Assembly: GCF_014836665.1 (NCBI RefSeq)
Contig: NZ_JACSQJ010000001.1
Coordinates: forward strand, 498,387-562,386
Origin: Luteimonas colneyensis
GTDB taxonomy: Bacteria > Pseudomonadota > Gammaproteobacteria > Xanthomonadales > Xanthomonadaceae
Direction of reading: 5' to 3'
DNA: 64,000 nt
This document shows positions 40,087 to 48,827 of this stretch, piece after piece. How positions within the stretch are numbered: the stretch's first letter is position 1; every line of letters begins with the position of its first letter. Under the pieces are notes generated by a model. The model did not search any database. It saw only the letters and a program-made list of their open reading frames with translations, and was not told where the DNA came from. Position numbers and translations under genes: made by a program.

Positions 40087-40923
40087 TCACGGCGGCGCGC
40101 CGGGGCCCTCGGGTGGCTCCGCCAGGAACCGCAGCACGGTCTCGACGAAGTGCGCCCGGTGCGGGCCATAGATCGGCACGTGGTCGCCGCCCGGCACGAT
40201 CCACAGCTGCGCACCGGGGATCGCGCCGTACATCGCGACCGGGATGTCCACCGGGAAGAACACGTCGCGGTCGCCGTGCACGACCAGCGTGCGCGCCGCG
40301 ATCGTGCCCAGCTCCGCCGGCAGGAGTTCGATGTCCTCGTGGTTGTCCTTGAGCTCATGGAAGCGCTGCAGCAGGCCGGCGGCCTGCGCCGGGCCGCGGC
40401 TGGCGCATTCGTCGAAGGACGCGCGCACGTCCGGCGGGACGTTGCCCGGGACGCCGCGCATCACCTCGCGCGCCTGCTCGGGGAAGTAGTGCGCCGCGCC
40501 GATGACGGCCATCGCCTCGATCCGCCCGGGCTCGCGCACGGCCGCGTGCAGCAGGGTCATGCCGCCCGCGCTGATGCCCAGCGCACGCACGCGCTCCAGG
40601 CCGAGGTGGTCGAGCAGCGCCAGCAGGTCGCCCGCGGACGCTTCGAACAGGAACGGCCCGTCGAACCCACCCGACGCCCCGTGCCCCCGCAGCTCCATCG
40701 AGATCACGCGGTAGTGCTTCGCGAACTCCGCGGTGAACGGCTCCCAGGCCGCGGCACAGTCGCCGAAGCCGTGGATGAGCACCAGGGGCGCGCCGCTGCC
40801 GGTTTCGTCGTAGGCGATCTCGACGCCATTGGCGCGGACCGTCTGCGACGTGGCGGCGTCGACCGAAGGCAACCACAGGCAGAGCGCGGCGAGCAGCAGG
40901 CGGCACGGGGCGATGGACGGCAT
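40087..40923 (-). CDS. exported alpha/beta hydrolase
   Basis: A 278-residue alpha/beta hydrolase. Residues 1-23 form a signal peptide (LLLAALCLWLPSVDA). The oxyanion segment LVLIHGFGDCAAAWEPF is followed by MELRGHGAS, the nucleophile elbow GISAGG, the Asp in LVVHGDRDVFFP and the final His in PGGDHVPIYG. The substrate is unknown; esterase, lactonase or dehalogenase-like activity are all possible. ATG 40923 starts the signal peptide; no other gene is close enough to be co-transcribed. Confidence 0.88.
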   Translation of the reverse strand: MPSIAPCRLLLAALCLWLPSVDAATSQTVRANGVEIAYDETGSGAPLVLIHGFGDCAAAWEPFTAEFAKHYRVISMELRGHGASGGFDGPFLFEASAGDLLALLDHLGLERVRALGISAGGMTLLHAAVREPGRIEAMAVIGAAHYFPEQAREVMRGVPGNVPPDVRASFDECASRGPAQAAGLLQRFHELKDNHEDIELLPAELGTIAARTLVVHGDRDVFFPVDIPVAMYGAIPGAQLWIVPGGDHVPIYGPHRAHFVETVLRFLAEPPEGPGAPP

Positions 40924-40990
40924 GGCGCGAAGCCTCCTTCTGGCGGACTGAGGTTCCAACGCGACCGGGCGGTGGCGGCGGCCTCTGCCG

Positions 40991-42157
40991 CTAGGCCGGG
41001 CCGGCCATGCGCGCCTGGTCCCTGCCCTCGCGCTTGGCGCTGTACAGGGCGGCATCGGCGTTGGCCACGGCCTGCGCGAGGTCGACCCCGGCCGGCCATG
41101 CCGATACGCCGATGCTGGTGGTGACCTTCAGGCGGGACTCGCCGGACGCGAACGGCCGCTCCGCCACCGCTGCGCGCATGCGTTCGGCCGCCGCGGCGGC
41201 CTGGTCGAGGCTGGCCACGTCCATCAGCACGAGGAATTCCTCCCCGCCCCAGCGCGCCAGCGGCGTGCCGGCCCGCAGCGTGCCCGCCAGCCGGTCGGAC
41301 ACCGCGCGCAGCACCTCGTCGCCGCGCTCGTGGCCGTGGGTGTCGTTGATCGGCTTGAAGTGGTCGACGTCCAGCAGCAGCACCACCGGCTGGCGTCCGC
41401 GCTCCAGCACGTCGTCCTGCCAGGGCCCGGCCTGTTCCAGCAGCGCCCGCCGCGTCATCAGGCCCGTCAGGTCGTCGGTATTGGCGTGCCGGCGCAGGCG
41501 GTGGTGCAGCCGCGCATTGGCCAGGTTGAACACCAGCACCCCCACCAGCAGCGGCAGCAGTGCGTAGAGCACGGCATAGCCGGCCAGGAACGGCGGCTCG
41601 ACATAGAGCAGGTGCCGGTGTTCCGGACCGTCGTGGCGCAGCATCGCGTACAGCGCGTACACCCACGTGCCGGCATACAGCAGCAGGATCACCGCCACCG
41701 CGGCCTCGGCGGTATTGCGTGGTGCCACCAGCGCCCGGCGCACGGTCCAGGCGATGCCCAGCGACACCGCCAGGCACAGCACGTGGAAGGTCAGCGCGAA
41801 GCTGCGTGGACCGGCGGTCCAGGCCGGCAGTAGGGCCAGGCACGGCAGGGCGACCTCCAGGGCCAGCCGGGGCATGCGGGTCGGCCGTGCGCCCACGAGC
41901 TGGCGCAGCGCGCGATAGATCACCGCCGTGCCCACGACCGCCGCGAGCGCCAGGGTGAGGATGGGCCAGCGCGCCGCGGGATCCGACCAACCGTTGGCCA
42001 CCAGGCCCGCCCCGAGCAGGGCGAACCCCAGCGCGCAGCGCGACAATGCGCCCCGGTGCAGGTATTCGCTCTGCACCGCGGCCAGCATCATCAGCGCCGC
42101 GGCCCAGGGGCCGAAGCCGCCGATCACGTAGCTGAATGGCATATCGACGGCGTGCAT
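40991..42157 (-). CDS. membrane diguanylate cyclase (GGDEF)
   Basis: A 388-residue protein with seven or so membrane helices (about 5-220) and a C-terminal GGDEF domain (about 230-385): NTDDLTGLMTRRAL, LLLDVDHFKPINDTHGH and the active-site ARWGGEEFLVLM. The RxxD inhibitory site, which would lie just before the GGEEF, reads RAGT, so feedback inhibition by c-di-GMP is unlikely. It should synthesise c-di-GMP from GTP in response to a membrane cue. ATG 42157 is preferred; the longer frame upstream is Arg-rich and lacks hydrophobic character. Confidence 0.88.
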   Translation of the reverse strand: MHAVDMPFSYVIGGFGPWAAALMMLAAVQSEYLHRGALSRCALGFALLGAGLVANGWSDPAARWPILTLALAAVVGTAVIYRALRQLVGARPTRMPRLALEVALPCLALLPAWTAGPRSFALTFHVLCLAVSLGIAWTVRRALVAPRNTAEAAVAVILLLYAGTWVYALYAMLRHDGPEHRHLLYVEPPFLAGYAVLYALLPLLVGVLVFNLANARLHHRLRRHANTDDLTGLMTRRALLEQAGPWQDDVLERGRQPVVLLLDVDHFKPINDTHGHERGDEVLRAVSDRLAGTLRAGTPLARWGGEEFLVLMDVASLDQAAAAAERMRAAVAERPFASGESRLKVTTSIGVSAWPAGVDLAQAVANADAALYSAKREGRDQARMAGPA

Positions 42158-42357
42158 GACACAGGACCGATGGCGACGGATGCCGCCCGAGAGGCCCTCC
42201 GTGGAGGACGCGCAGTCCCACGCAACAAGCGAGCGTGCCAGCAGTGCGTGGCGCACGGGCCGTGCGCCGGCCCCGAAGCGCCCCGCGCGCCGGTACCTCA
42301 CGCCGGCGGACGTGGCTAGACTCGGCATCTTCGCCGTCGCCACCAGGACCGCCCACC

Positions 42358-42795
42358 ATGAACCCCTACCTCAATTTCCCCAGCGGCGACTGCAGGGCCG
42401 CCTTCGACTTCTACCAGCGCGCGCTCGGCGCCGAATGCCTGTTCTCGCACACCTGGGCGGAATCGCCGATGGCCGACCAGGCGCCGGGCGGGGACGGCGG
42501 CAGGATCATGCACGCGACGCTGCGCTTCCCCGACGGCTCCCTGCTGATGGGCGCCGACTGCCCGCCGGAGTACGCCACGCCGTTCGGCGGCTTCTCGCTG
42601 TCGATCAACGCGAAGGACGTGGCGGAGGCAGAGCGCCTGTTCTCCGGCATCTCCGAAGGCGGAAAGGTGACCATGCCGCTCGAGAAGACGTTCTGGGCCG
42701 AACGCTTCGGAATGTGCATCGACCGCTTCGGCGTGGCGTGGATGGTGAACTGCGGGATGCGCGCCGAGGGTGGTCAGGCGCCGGCTGCCGGCTGA
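42358..42795 (+). CDS. PhnB-like VOC family protein
   Basis: A 145-residue glyoxalase-fold (VOC) protein of the PhnB/YjdN type: NPYLNFPSGDCRAAFDFYQRALGA at the N-terminus, HATLRFPDGSLLMGADCP in the middle and the closing ERFGMCIDRFGVAWMVNC. Members are often annotated as demethylubiquinone-methyltransferase-like but most lack a known activity. ATG 42358 is the family start. It is followed 19 bases later by the NAD-binding protein gene, so the two may be co-transcribed. Confidence 0.87.
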   Translation: MNPYLNFPSGDCRAAFDFYQRALGAECLFSHTWAESPMADQAPGGDGGRIMHATLRFPDGSLLMGADCPPEYATPFGGFSLSINAKDVAEAERLFSGISEGGKVTMPLEKTFWAERFGMCIDRFGVAWMVNCGMRAEGGQAPAAG

Positions 42796-42814
42796 AGGCG
42801 CCGGCCTGACGACC

Positions 42815-43507
42815 ATGCGCATCCTCATGACAGGCGGTACGGGACTCGTGGGCCAGGGCGTGCTGGTGGAGACCCTGGCCGACGCCCGCGTGTCCCGGGT
42901 GGGCGTGCTGGGCCGCCGGGCGCTGGAGCACGCCGATGCGCGCGTGGACGACATCGTCGTGGCCGGTTTCGACCACCTCGCGTCCGTGGCCGACCGGCTC
43001 GCGCCCTGGGATGCCTGCTTCTACTGCGCCGGCGCGCCGCCCCTGGGCACGCCGGAGCCGCACTACCGGCACGTCACGCTGGACCTCACGCTGCAGGTGG
43101 CGCGCGCGTATGCGGCGCGTAATCCGAGGGGGCGCTTCCTCTACGTTTCCGGTGCGAAGGCGGACCCCGACAGCCGCATCATGCCGCTGCGGATCAAGGG
43201 CGAGACCGAAGCCGCCCTGCAGGCGCTGCCCATCACCACCGTGATGCTGCGCCCCGGCGGCATCCAGCCCGCGCACGGCGAGCGCAGCCCCCACGCGTGG
43301 ATGCGCCCGTTCTACGCCCTGGCCGCCCCGGCCATGGGCCTGGGGGTGCGCGCGATGCCGTCGCTGATGACCAGTACCGCCCACGTCGGCCGCGCGATGC
43401 TGGCGCTGGCGGCGATGGCGCAGCCGCCGGCGGTGGTGGAGAACGCCGCGATCAACCGTCTGGGGGGTGGCGGCCTCCGGGCTGGCGCCGACACCCGTCC
43501 ACGATGA
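42815..43507 (+). CDS. NAD(P)-binding epimerase-like protein
   Basis: A 230-residue short Rossmann protein. The nucleotide loop MRILMTGGTGLVGQGV is followed by FYCAGAPPLG, LYVSGAKADP and IKGETEAALQALP, typical of the atypical SDR/NmrA-type proteins that test or alter oxidoreduction or act as NAD(P) sensors. There is no full YxxxK motif, so dehydrogenase activity is doubtful. Its stop overlaps the DUF2236 gene start by ATGA, so both are translated together. Confidence 0.8.
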   Translation: MRILMTGGTGLVGQGVLVETLADARVSRVGVLGRRALEHADARVDDIVVAGFDHLASVADRLAPWDACFYCAGAPPLGTPEPHYRHVTLDLTLQVARAYAARNPRGRFLYVSGAKADPDSRIMPLRIKGETEAALQALPITTVMLRPGGIQPAHGERSPHAWMRPFYALAAPAMGLGVRAMPSLMTSTAHVGRAMLALAAMAQPPAVVENAAINRLGGGGLRAGADTRPR

Positions 43508-44289
43508 CCGCACGCGCGTCGCCGCGGCGCGACCCCGCTCCCCCCACCCTCGCGAGCATCAATCGCGAGGCCTACATCTACTTCGGTGCCGGCGCCACGG
43601 TCGCCTGGCAGATGGCGCGACCCGGCGTCGGCCGCGGCGTGGCCAGGCACAGCGCCACCCTGGAGCGGCCGCTCGAACGCCTGCGTGCCACCATGGCCTA
43701 CGTCTACGCCGTCACCCTGGGCAGCGACGCCCAGCGCGCGGCGATCGCGCGCCACGTCAATCGCGCGCACGTGCCGGTCAAGGGCCCGGGCTACAGCGCG
43801 TTCGACCCCGACCTGCAGCTCTGGGTGGCGGCCACGCTCTACCGCGGCGCGCTGGACGTCTACCGCCTCTTCGAGGGGTCCGTGCCCGAGGAACGACGCG
43901 ACGCCCTGTACCGCGAGGCCTGGGCCTTCGGCCGCACCCTCCAGGTCGACGACGGCCGCTGGCCGCCCGATGCGGCCGCGTTCGACCGCTGGTGGGACGC
44001 GCAGGTGGCGCAGCTGTCGGTCGACGACGAAGTCCGCCGCTACATGCACGCCGTGCTCGACGGCGGCCACGCGCCCTGGTACCTGCGTCCGGCCATGCCG
44101 CTGCAGCGCTTCGTGACCCGCGGCCTGCTGCCACCCGGGCTGCGCGCGATGTTCGGCCTGCCGTGGAGCGCACGCGACGAGCGGCGCTGGCAGCGGTTCA
44201 CGCGATGGGCGCCGAGGCTCTACTGGATGACGCCACGGGTGCTGCGGCACTGGCCGGCGAAGCATTACCTGGCGCAGGTCGAGCAGTAG
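43504..44289 (+). CDS. DUF2236 (MpaB-like) oxygenase family protein
   Basis: A 261-residue DUF2236 protein, the family of fungal MpaB and rubber oxygenase Lcp (haem b oxygenases). Recognisable are INREAYIYFGAGATVAWQMA, ARHVNRAHVPVKG and FDPDLQLWVAATLY in the N-terminal half and LPWSARDERRWQRF near the end. The conserved His in NRAHVPV is a haem-ligand candidate. ATG 43504 overlaps the stop of the preceding NAD-binding gene, suggesting a joint oxidation/reduction step on an unknown substrate. Confidence 0.82.
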   Translation: MTARASPRRDPAPPTLASINREAYIYFGAGATVAWQMARPGVGRGVARHSATLERPLERLRATMAYVYAVTLGSDAQRAAIARHVNRAHVPVKGPGYSAFDPDLQLWVAATLYRGALDVYRLFEGSVPEERRDALYREAWAFGRTLQVDDGRWPPDAAAFDRWWDAQVAQLSVDDEVRRYMHAVLDGGHAPWYLRPAMPLQRFVTRGLLPPGLRAMFGLPWSARDERRWQRFTRWAPRLYWMTPRVLRHWPAKHYLAQVEQ

Positions 44290-44322
44290 ACCCCACCCGT
44301 CCGGCTCGACCGCACAGGTGGC

Positions 44323-44382
44323 GATGGCGGCACGCATCACGCTTGCGATGCAACGGGATCGGCCGCGCACCGCGGGTATGAT
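44323..44382 (+). promoter_or_regulatory. shared upstream element (copy 1) and -10 box
   Basis: Bases 44323-44359 match 48609-48645 at 31 of 37 positions. The conserved core is an inverted repeat TTGCGATGCAA (TTGC-N3-GCAA) at 44343-44353. A TATGAT sequence at 44377-44382 is a good -10 box, placing the transcript start about 36 bases before ATG 44425. The element probably binds a regulator common to both large secreted-protein genes. Confidence 0.6.
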
Positions 44383-44424
44383 GGCCTTCGGCGCCGGGGC
44401 GCCATCATGTCCAGGGGGGACTCC

Positions 44425-46467
44425 ATGGCGAGAGCGATCGTTTGGCTGGGATTGGCCGGTGTCATCCTGGTGGGTGCAGCAGTGGGACGCATGGAGGCCC
44501 GGGCGCCGGCTCCGCTGACCGCTCCGGCGAAGGTCGAGGCCCAGGTCCGGAGGCGCCCGGCGGCGACACCGGTCATCCAGGTCCAGGGCGACGTGGTCGG
44601 CGTGGCACCTGGCGCCAGCGGAATGCTGAGGGTGCATGTCGACGGACAGCTCGTGCAGCAGGTTGCGGCGACCGCGGACGGCTTCGCCATCGATGTGCCG
44701 GCCTCCACCTCCGGCATGATCACGCTGGAGTACGTGCAGCCCGGCATCCACTTCGTGTCGCCGCTGGGCTCGTATGCCAGCCTGGCGCGCATGGCCGGTG
44801 CCGATGGCCGGCTGACCCGCGATGACTGCGAGTGCACGCGCATCTCGGCGTTCAGCACCGCCCTGCAGCATGCCACCGAGACCATGCTGGGGCGCCCGGC
44901 GCGCAACGACGGCGAATTCCGCAACGCGGTGCGCCAGGCCGGAGGCAATCTCGGCAGCTCGGCGACGGTCCTCGTCCGCCTGGCCGCCGATCCGACCCTG
45001 CTGCCGCCAAGCCACGACACCGGCCTGGCCCTGTTGCGCGATCGTCCTGCGTTCGTGGAGTACCTGTCCTCGACGTACTACACGCTGCTCAACGACGAGT
45101 CGGCCGCGCTCGACCTGATTCCGGCGGCGGAGATGGACGCTGCCGGCCTGCCCGAGCGCTTCGCACTGGTCGGCCCGCTGCTGGACGTGGGCAGGCCCAC
45201 ACCGACCACCGCCCTCGTGGTCGAGCACGAAGGCGACGCGCTGAGGATGCACGCCCCTTCGGGCAGCCTCGGCGTCTCGTACCTGGGTCACGCGGACGGC
45301 GATGCCCTGGTGATGGTGCCCGACGGGGAGATCGCCCTGGTCAACCCGCATCACCGCTGCCCGGGCCCAGGCCAGCTCTGGACCGAGCGGCACTGGAAGG
45401 CCACCGGCACCGTGCTGCAGCGCCAGTGGGCCAGCGACGGCATGGAGATCTGGCGCGTGACCAGCGAGAGCGAAGTCAGCTTCCCCGACTGCCCCTACCT
45501 TGAGGGCTACGTCGAGCGCTGGACCCAGTTCATGCCGGCCTTCGACCTGGCCCGCACCGGCCTGCTGACCGATGCGCGCCGCTTCCACGGCGAGCGGGCG
45601 CTGCCCATCTTCTGCAGCACCGCGGGCCAGCACAACGGCGTCCCCATGGGCGACTGTGGCTACGCCGTGCACCGCTTCGCGCGCAATGGCAGCGGCGAGA
45701 TCCTCGAGCTCGGCCACAAGGTCGACGACGACTTCCAGCCGATCCAGGCCCACGGACGCCTGCCGTTCGCATGGACGATGGGGACCGATGGCGCCATGCA
45801 CGTGCAGGCCGGCGAGGAACGCACGCGCTACTGGGTGCTCGACGGCGGTGACCGTACGGCCCTGGGTGTCGTCCATGTCAGCGATGCCGAGCGCGAAACC
45901 GGATATGCCAGCCTGGCCGGGTACAGCCCGATGATCCGCGTCGGCGTCACCGACACCTATGGCGCCCGCACCGTCCCCGGTGCCTGGGGGTACGCTACCT
46001 TCGATGCCATCACCACGCCGACCATCGACAGCGGGGCGAGCGAGGTCCGCATCCTGCGCGACACATCGGGCCGCTCCGTCACGTGGGAGGCCGGCTATAC
46101 CGGCATTGTGGAGCGCTGGACCACGGCGTGGGGCCGTCTGTACTCCACGCGTTATTCCCGTCCGACCTGCCTGGCGCCGTCCTCCGAATGCCGGCCCGAG
46201 GTGGTGCGCTACTTCCGCCCGCTCGCGCGCGTCGGCGACCGCATCCACGGCATCGAGGAGATGTACTCCCCCGGCGGCACCGACATCGACGGCAACGTCC
46301 TCCCGCCCGCCGTCTACTCGCGACCGCAGTTCCACGAGCGCCGGGAGATGCCGGAAGGCGTGGAGGCCGACGGCGCGACAAGGCCGTACACAGGACATCG
46401 CACGCTTCCACCTGCCGGCTCGAAGCGCGGCGGGGAGCAGAGCGCTGGCCTGCTGCGGGCGGACTAG
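44425..46467 (+). CDS. large secreted protein of unknown function
   Basis: A 680-residue exported protein. The N-terminus (MARAIVWLGLAGVILVGAAVG) is a signal or anchor. Residues about 45-115 look like a small beta-sandwich (VIQVQGDVVGVAPGASG to MITLEYVQPG), followed by a helical block and a beta-rich body with paired cysteines (CPGPGQLW, FPDCPYLEGY, FCSTAG, GDCGYAV, CLAPSSEC), which suggests disulphide bonds outside the cytoplasm. No family is recognised. ATG 44425 is chosen for its AGGGGGGA ribosome site; an ATG 18 bases earlier lacks one. Its stop TAG shares bases with the stop of the convergent PH-domain gene. Confidence 0.72.
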   Translation: MARAIVWLGLAGVILVGAAVGRMEARAPAPLTAPAKVEAQVRRRPAATPVIQVQGDVVGVAPGASGMLRVHVDGQLVQQVAATADGFAIDVPASTSGMITLEYVQPGIHFVSPLGSYASLARMAGADGRLTRDDCECTRISAFSTALQHATETMLGRPARNDGEFRNAVRQAGGNLGSSATVLVRLAADPTLLPPSHDTGLALLRDRPAFVEYLSSTYYTLLNDESAALDLIPAAEMDAAGLPERFALVGPLLDVGRPTPTTALVVEHEGDALRMHAPSGSLGVSYLGHADGDALVMVPDGEIALVNPHHRCPGPGQLWTERHWKATGTVLQRQWASDGMEIWRVTSESEVSFPDCPYLEGYVERWTQFMPAFDLARTGLLTDARRFHGERALPIFCSTAGQHNGVPMGDCGYAVHRFARNGSGEILELGHKVDDDFQPIQAHGRLPFAWTMGTDGAMHVQAGEERTRYWVLDGGDRTALGVVHVSDAERETGYASLAGYSPMIRVGVTDTYGARTVPGAWGYATFDAITTPTIDSGASEVRILRDTSGRSVTWEAGYTGIVERWTTAWGRLYSTRYSRPTCLAPSSECRPEVVRYFRPLARVGDRIHGIEEMYSPGGTDIDGNVLPPAVYSRPQFHERREMPEGVEADGATRPYTGHRTLPPAGSKRGGEQSAGLLRAD

Positions 46468-46841
46468 CGCAGGACGTAGGACGCCAGCACCGCCTGGACC
46501 TCGTAGATGCTCAGCTGCTTGTTGAACTGCTTCTGCACCGGCGCGGGCATGCCCGAGATCCAGATCCTCAGTTCAGCGTCGAGGTCGAAGGATCCGGCGG
46601 TTTCCACGCTGAAGTGGGTGATGCTCCGGTAGGGAATCGAGTGGTACTCGACCTTGCTGCCCGTCAGTCCCTGCTTGTCCACGATCACGAAGCGCTTGTC
46701 GGTGAAGACGAAGTAATCACGGATCAGTTTGTAGGCGTGCTCGACCCGCTCGCCGGGCACGAGCACCTTGGCGAACTCCTGCTGGATCTGTGCAGGATCG
46801 ATTTTCGAAGCGTTTCCGAGCAGACCGTCAAGAAGTCCCAT
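46464..46841 (-). CDS. bacterial PH-domain protein
   Basis: A 125-residue protein with a bacterial pleckstrin-homology (bPH) domain: GERVEHAYKLIRDYFVFTDKRF, VIVDKQGLTGSKVEYHSIPYRSITHFSVETAG and FDLDAELRIWISG. These small domains form oligomers in the cytoplasm or at the membrane; the role is unknown. ATG 46841 is preceded by GAGGGAGA. The stop TAG (46466-46464) and that of the convergent secreted-protein gene (46465-46467) share the palindrome CTAG, so the genes overlap by 4 bases tail to tail. Confidence 0.85.
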   Translation of the reverse strand: MGLLDGLLGNASKIDPAQIQQEFAKVLVPGERVEHAYKLIRDYFVFTDKRFVIVDKQGLTGSKVEYHSIPYRSITHFSVETAGSFDLDAELRIWISGMPAPVQKQFNKQLSIYEVQAVLASYVLR

Positions 46842-46940
46842 TGCCCATCTCCCTCTAGTCAACAATCAATCAGCCGGCAGCCTGGCGCGTCTTCTCGTGG
46901 CCGATCCGGACTGCCGAGGCCAGGCCCTGCCTCGCGCAAT

Positions 46941-48542
46941 TCAAGACCTGGGGTCAGCCTCCAACGCGGCCCTGAAGTTGTCGATCATCGCCTTCTGCAC
47001 GGGATCCGCGGCGTCGGCGATCAGCAGCCACTCTTCCAGGCGCGACCTGTCGACCTGGCCATAGAGATGCGAATCACGCATCAGCGCGAACAGCTGCGCA
47101 CGCGCATGCCCGGGATGGCGTCGCAGCAGTTCGTCCAGGTGTGGCCCGGCCCTGCGCACCGCGTCGTCCGGCGCCAGTCCCGCGTGCAGCATCCACATGC
47201 CCACCAGCTCCACCAGCGCCGGGCCGGCGCGATCCGGATCCCTGGCGGCCAGCAGGTAGTGCTTCTCGGCCTCTTCGAAACGCCGGCTGTTGTAGTTGGC
47301 GCCGCCGAGGTGGTAGTGGCCCCAGGCGGAATCCGGTTCCAGCGCGAGCGCGGCAGCCAGCACGCGAAGCGCCCACTCCGGCTCCCGCTGGACCAGGTAT
47401 TGCCCCAGCCGCCGGCCCTGGAAGGCCGTCAGCGGCTTGAAGCGCTGCGCCTGCAACAGCAGGGCCGCCGCCTTGTCGTCCTCCACGTCGGTGCCATCGG
47501 AGCGGCGGAAGTTCGCGGTCGCCGCCAGACCGAGCATCGCCTCGTTCGAGGACATCGCGAGGATCCCGTCGATCGACTGCGCGGCCTCGGCGGTGAACTC
47601 GTCCCTGCGATGCATCGCGTCGATCGCTACCACAAAGGGTGCCGACAGCTGGTTGGCGATCAGCGGCGACGCGGTCACCTCGGGCTCGAGCACCTTGGCG
47701 TAGGCCAGCATCGCCTCGTAAGACCCGCCCCACTTCGGCTCCAGCGCCTCCATGAACTCAAGCGCCACCTCTGCGCAGCCCGGCGCCACGCGCCTGGCGT
47801 CGTCCACCAGCCGCGCCTCGCTGCCACCGACGGTGCTCGTGGAGATCGACACCAGGCCGATGTGCGCATCGGTCAGTCCGGGCTCGATCTCGAGGGCGCG
47901 CCGGTACAGCGGAACCGCCTCGCCGAACAGCTGGCGCATGCCGTCGAACTGCGCCGGCGTGGTGTCCTTCGCCCAGGCCGAGCCCCGGGCTTCCCAGCCC
48001 CGCGACTTCAGCATCGTCGCGCGCGCCACCAGCGCGAAGGCACTGTCGGGCGCCAGTTCGAGCCAGCGCCGGGTGATGCGATCGGCTTCGCGTCCCTTCA
48101 GGGTGTCGCCGCTCCAGGTGAAGGCGTGGAAGAACCGGTGCACGGATTCGTCGGGATGGTGCGCCCGCCCGTGGCCCTCGAACCTCGCGGCCAGCTGCGC
48201 CTCCAGGTCCGCGACCCGGCCCGCGGCAAGCAGCGCATCCACGTCGGCGGGAGACGGTACGGGCGTGAAGTGGTAGCGACAATGCGCCTCGATGTGACCC
48301 GCGGGCCACTGGTTGCCCGGCAGGTCCGGCCAGGCGAGGCAGCGTTCAAGCGGATCCTCGATGTCCTGCACGGCACGGACGGCCATCAGGTGCTCGCGCC
48401 AGGGCGTCGGTGCGGATCCGAACTGTGCGGCCTCAGGCCGGTCCGGTATCGGCGGCAGCGGCCCGGATGGTTCGGCGGCGTGTCCGGCCAGGCAGGCCGC
48501 GAGCGCGACGCAGGCAAGCGCTGCGCGGATTCGTGCGTCCAT
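46941..48542 (-). CDS. DUF4034-like secreted TPR protein
   Basis: A 533-residue exported protein. Signal peptide residues 1-22 (ALACVALAACLAGHA-AE). The middle has the DUF4034-type LLAAGRVADLEAQLAARFEGHGRA, HRFFHAF and ITRRWLELAPDSAFALVARATM, and the C-terminal half has TPR-like units (EPDSAWGHYHLGGANYNSRRFEEAEKHYLLA). DUF4034 proteins are common in Lysobacter-like genomes, with unknown function. ATG 48542 is the only start that gives a signal peptide; the open frame on this strand continues far beyond but without coding character. Divergent from the LAS-peptidase gene. Confidence 0.78.
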   Translation of the reverse strand: MDARIRAALACVALAACLAGHAAEPSGPLPPIPDRPEAAQFGSAPTPWREHLMAVRAVQDIEDPLERCLAWPDLPGNQWPAGHIEAHCRYHFTPVPSPADVDALLAAGRVADLEAQLAARFEGHGRAHHPDESVHRFFHAFTWSGDTLKGREADRITRRWLELAPDSAFALVARATMLKSRGWEARGSAWAKDTTPAQFDGMRQLFGEAVPLYRRALEIEPGLTDAHIGLVSISTSTVGGSEARLVDDARRVAPGCAEVALEFMEALEPKWGGSYEAMLAYAKVLEPEVTASPLIANQLSAPFVVAIDAMHRRDEFTAEAAQSIDGILAMSSNEAMLGLAATANFRRSDGTDVEDDKAAALLLQAQRFKPLTAFQGRRLGQYLVQREPEWALRVLAAALALEPDSAWGHYHLGGANYNSRRFEEAEKHYLLAARDPDRAGPALVELVGMWMLHAGLAPDDAVRRAGPHLDELLRRHPGHARAQLFALMRDSHLYGQVDRSRLEEWLLIADAADPVQKAMIDNFRAALEADPRS

Positions 48543-48608
48543 GCGGTGTTCCCCGTTCTTTCCCCGGGGAAATGATAGTCGAGCGGGTCCGTCGTCGGCG
48601 AACGCGGT

Positions 48609-48675
48609 GATGGCGACGCGCGTCACTCTTGCGACGCAACGGCATTGCGGAGTGAACCTGAACGGGCCATATACT
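48609..48675 (+). promoter_or_regulatory. shared upstream element (copy 2) and -10 box
   Basis: Bases 48609-48645 match the copy at 44323-44359 (31 of 37). The inverted repeat TTGCGACGCAA is at 48629-48639, keeping both TTGC and GCAA half-sites. TATACT at 48670-48675 is a good -10 box, with TTGCGG at 48645-48650 as a possible -35. The predicted leader before TTG 48828 is about 145 bases. Confidence 0.6.
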
Positions 48676-48827
48676 CGGCGCGGGGACGCAGGACGCGTCG
48701 GCGGCGGGGGGCCGCCCGGCCATCTCGACGCGCACCTTTCCGGGCATGCCCCGGAGGGGGCGCGACGGTGCACATGGCATACGCGGGTCCAGCCCCCGTC
48801 ACCCCGAACCATGCCAAGGAGAGAGGC

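Noticed and set aside
44326-44345. Possible sigma-54 promoter inside the shared upstream element (GG and GC 10 bases apart)
   Set aside because: The second copy of the element at 48609 lacks both the GG and GC contacts, while the TTGC-N3-GCAA palindrome and the sigma-70-like -10 boxes are kept in both.
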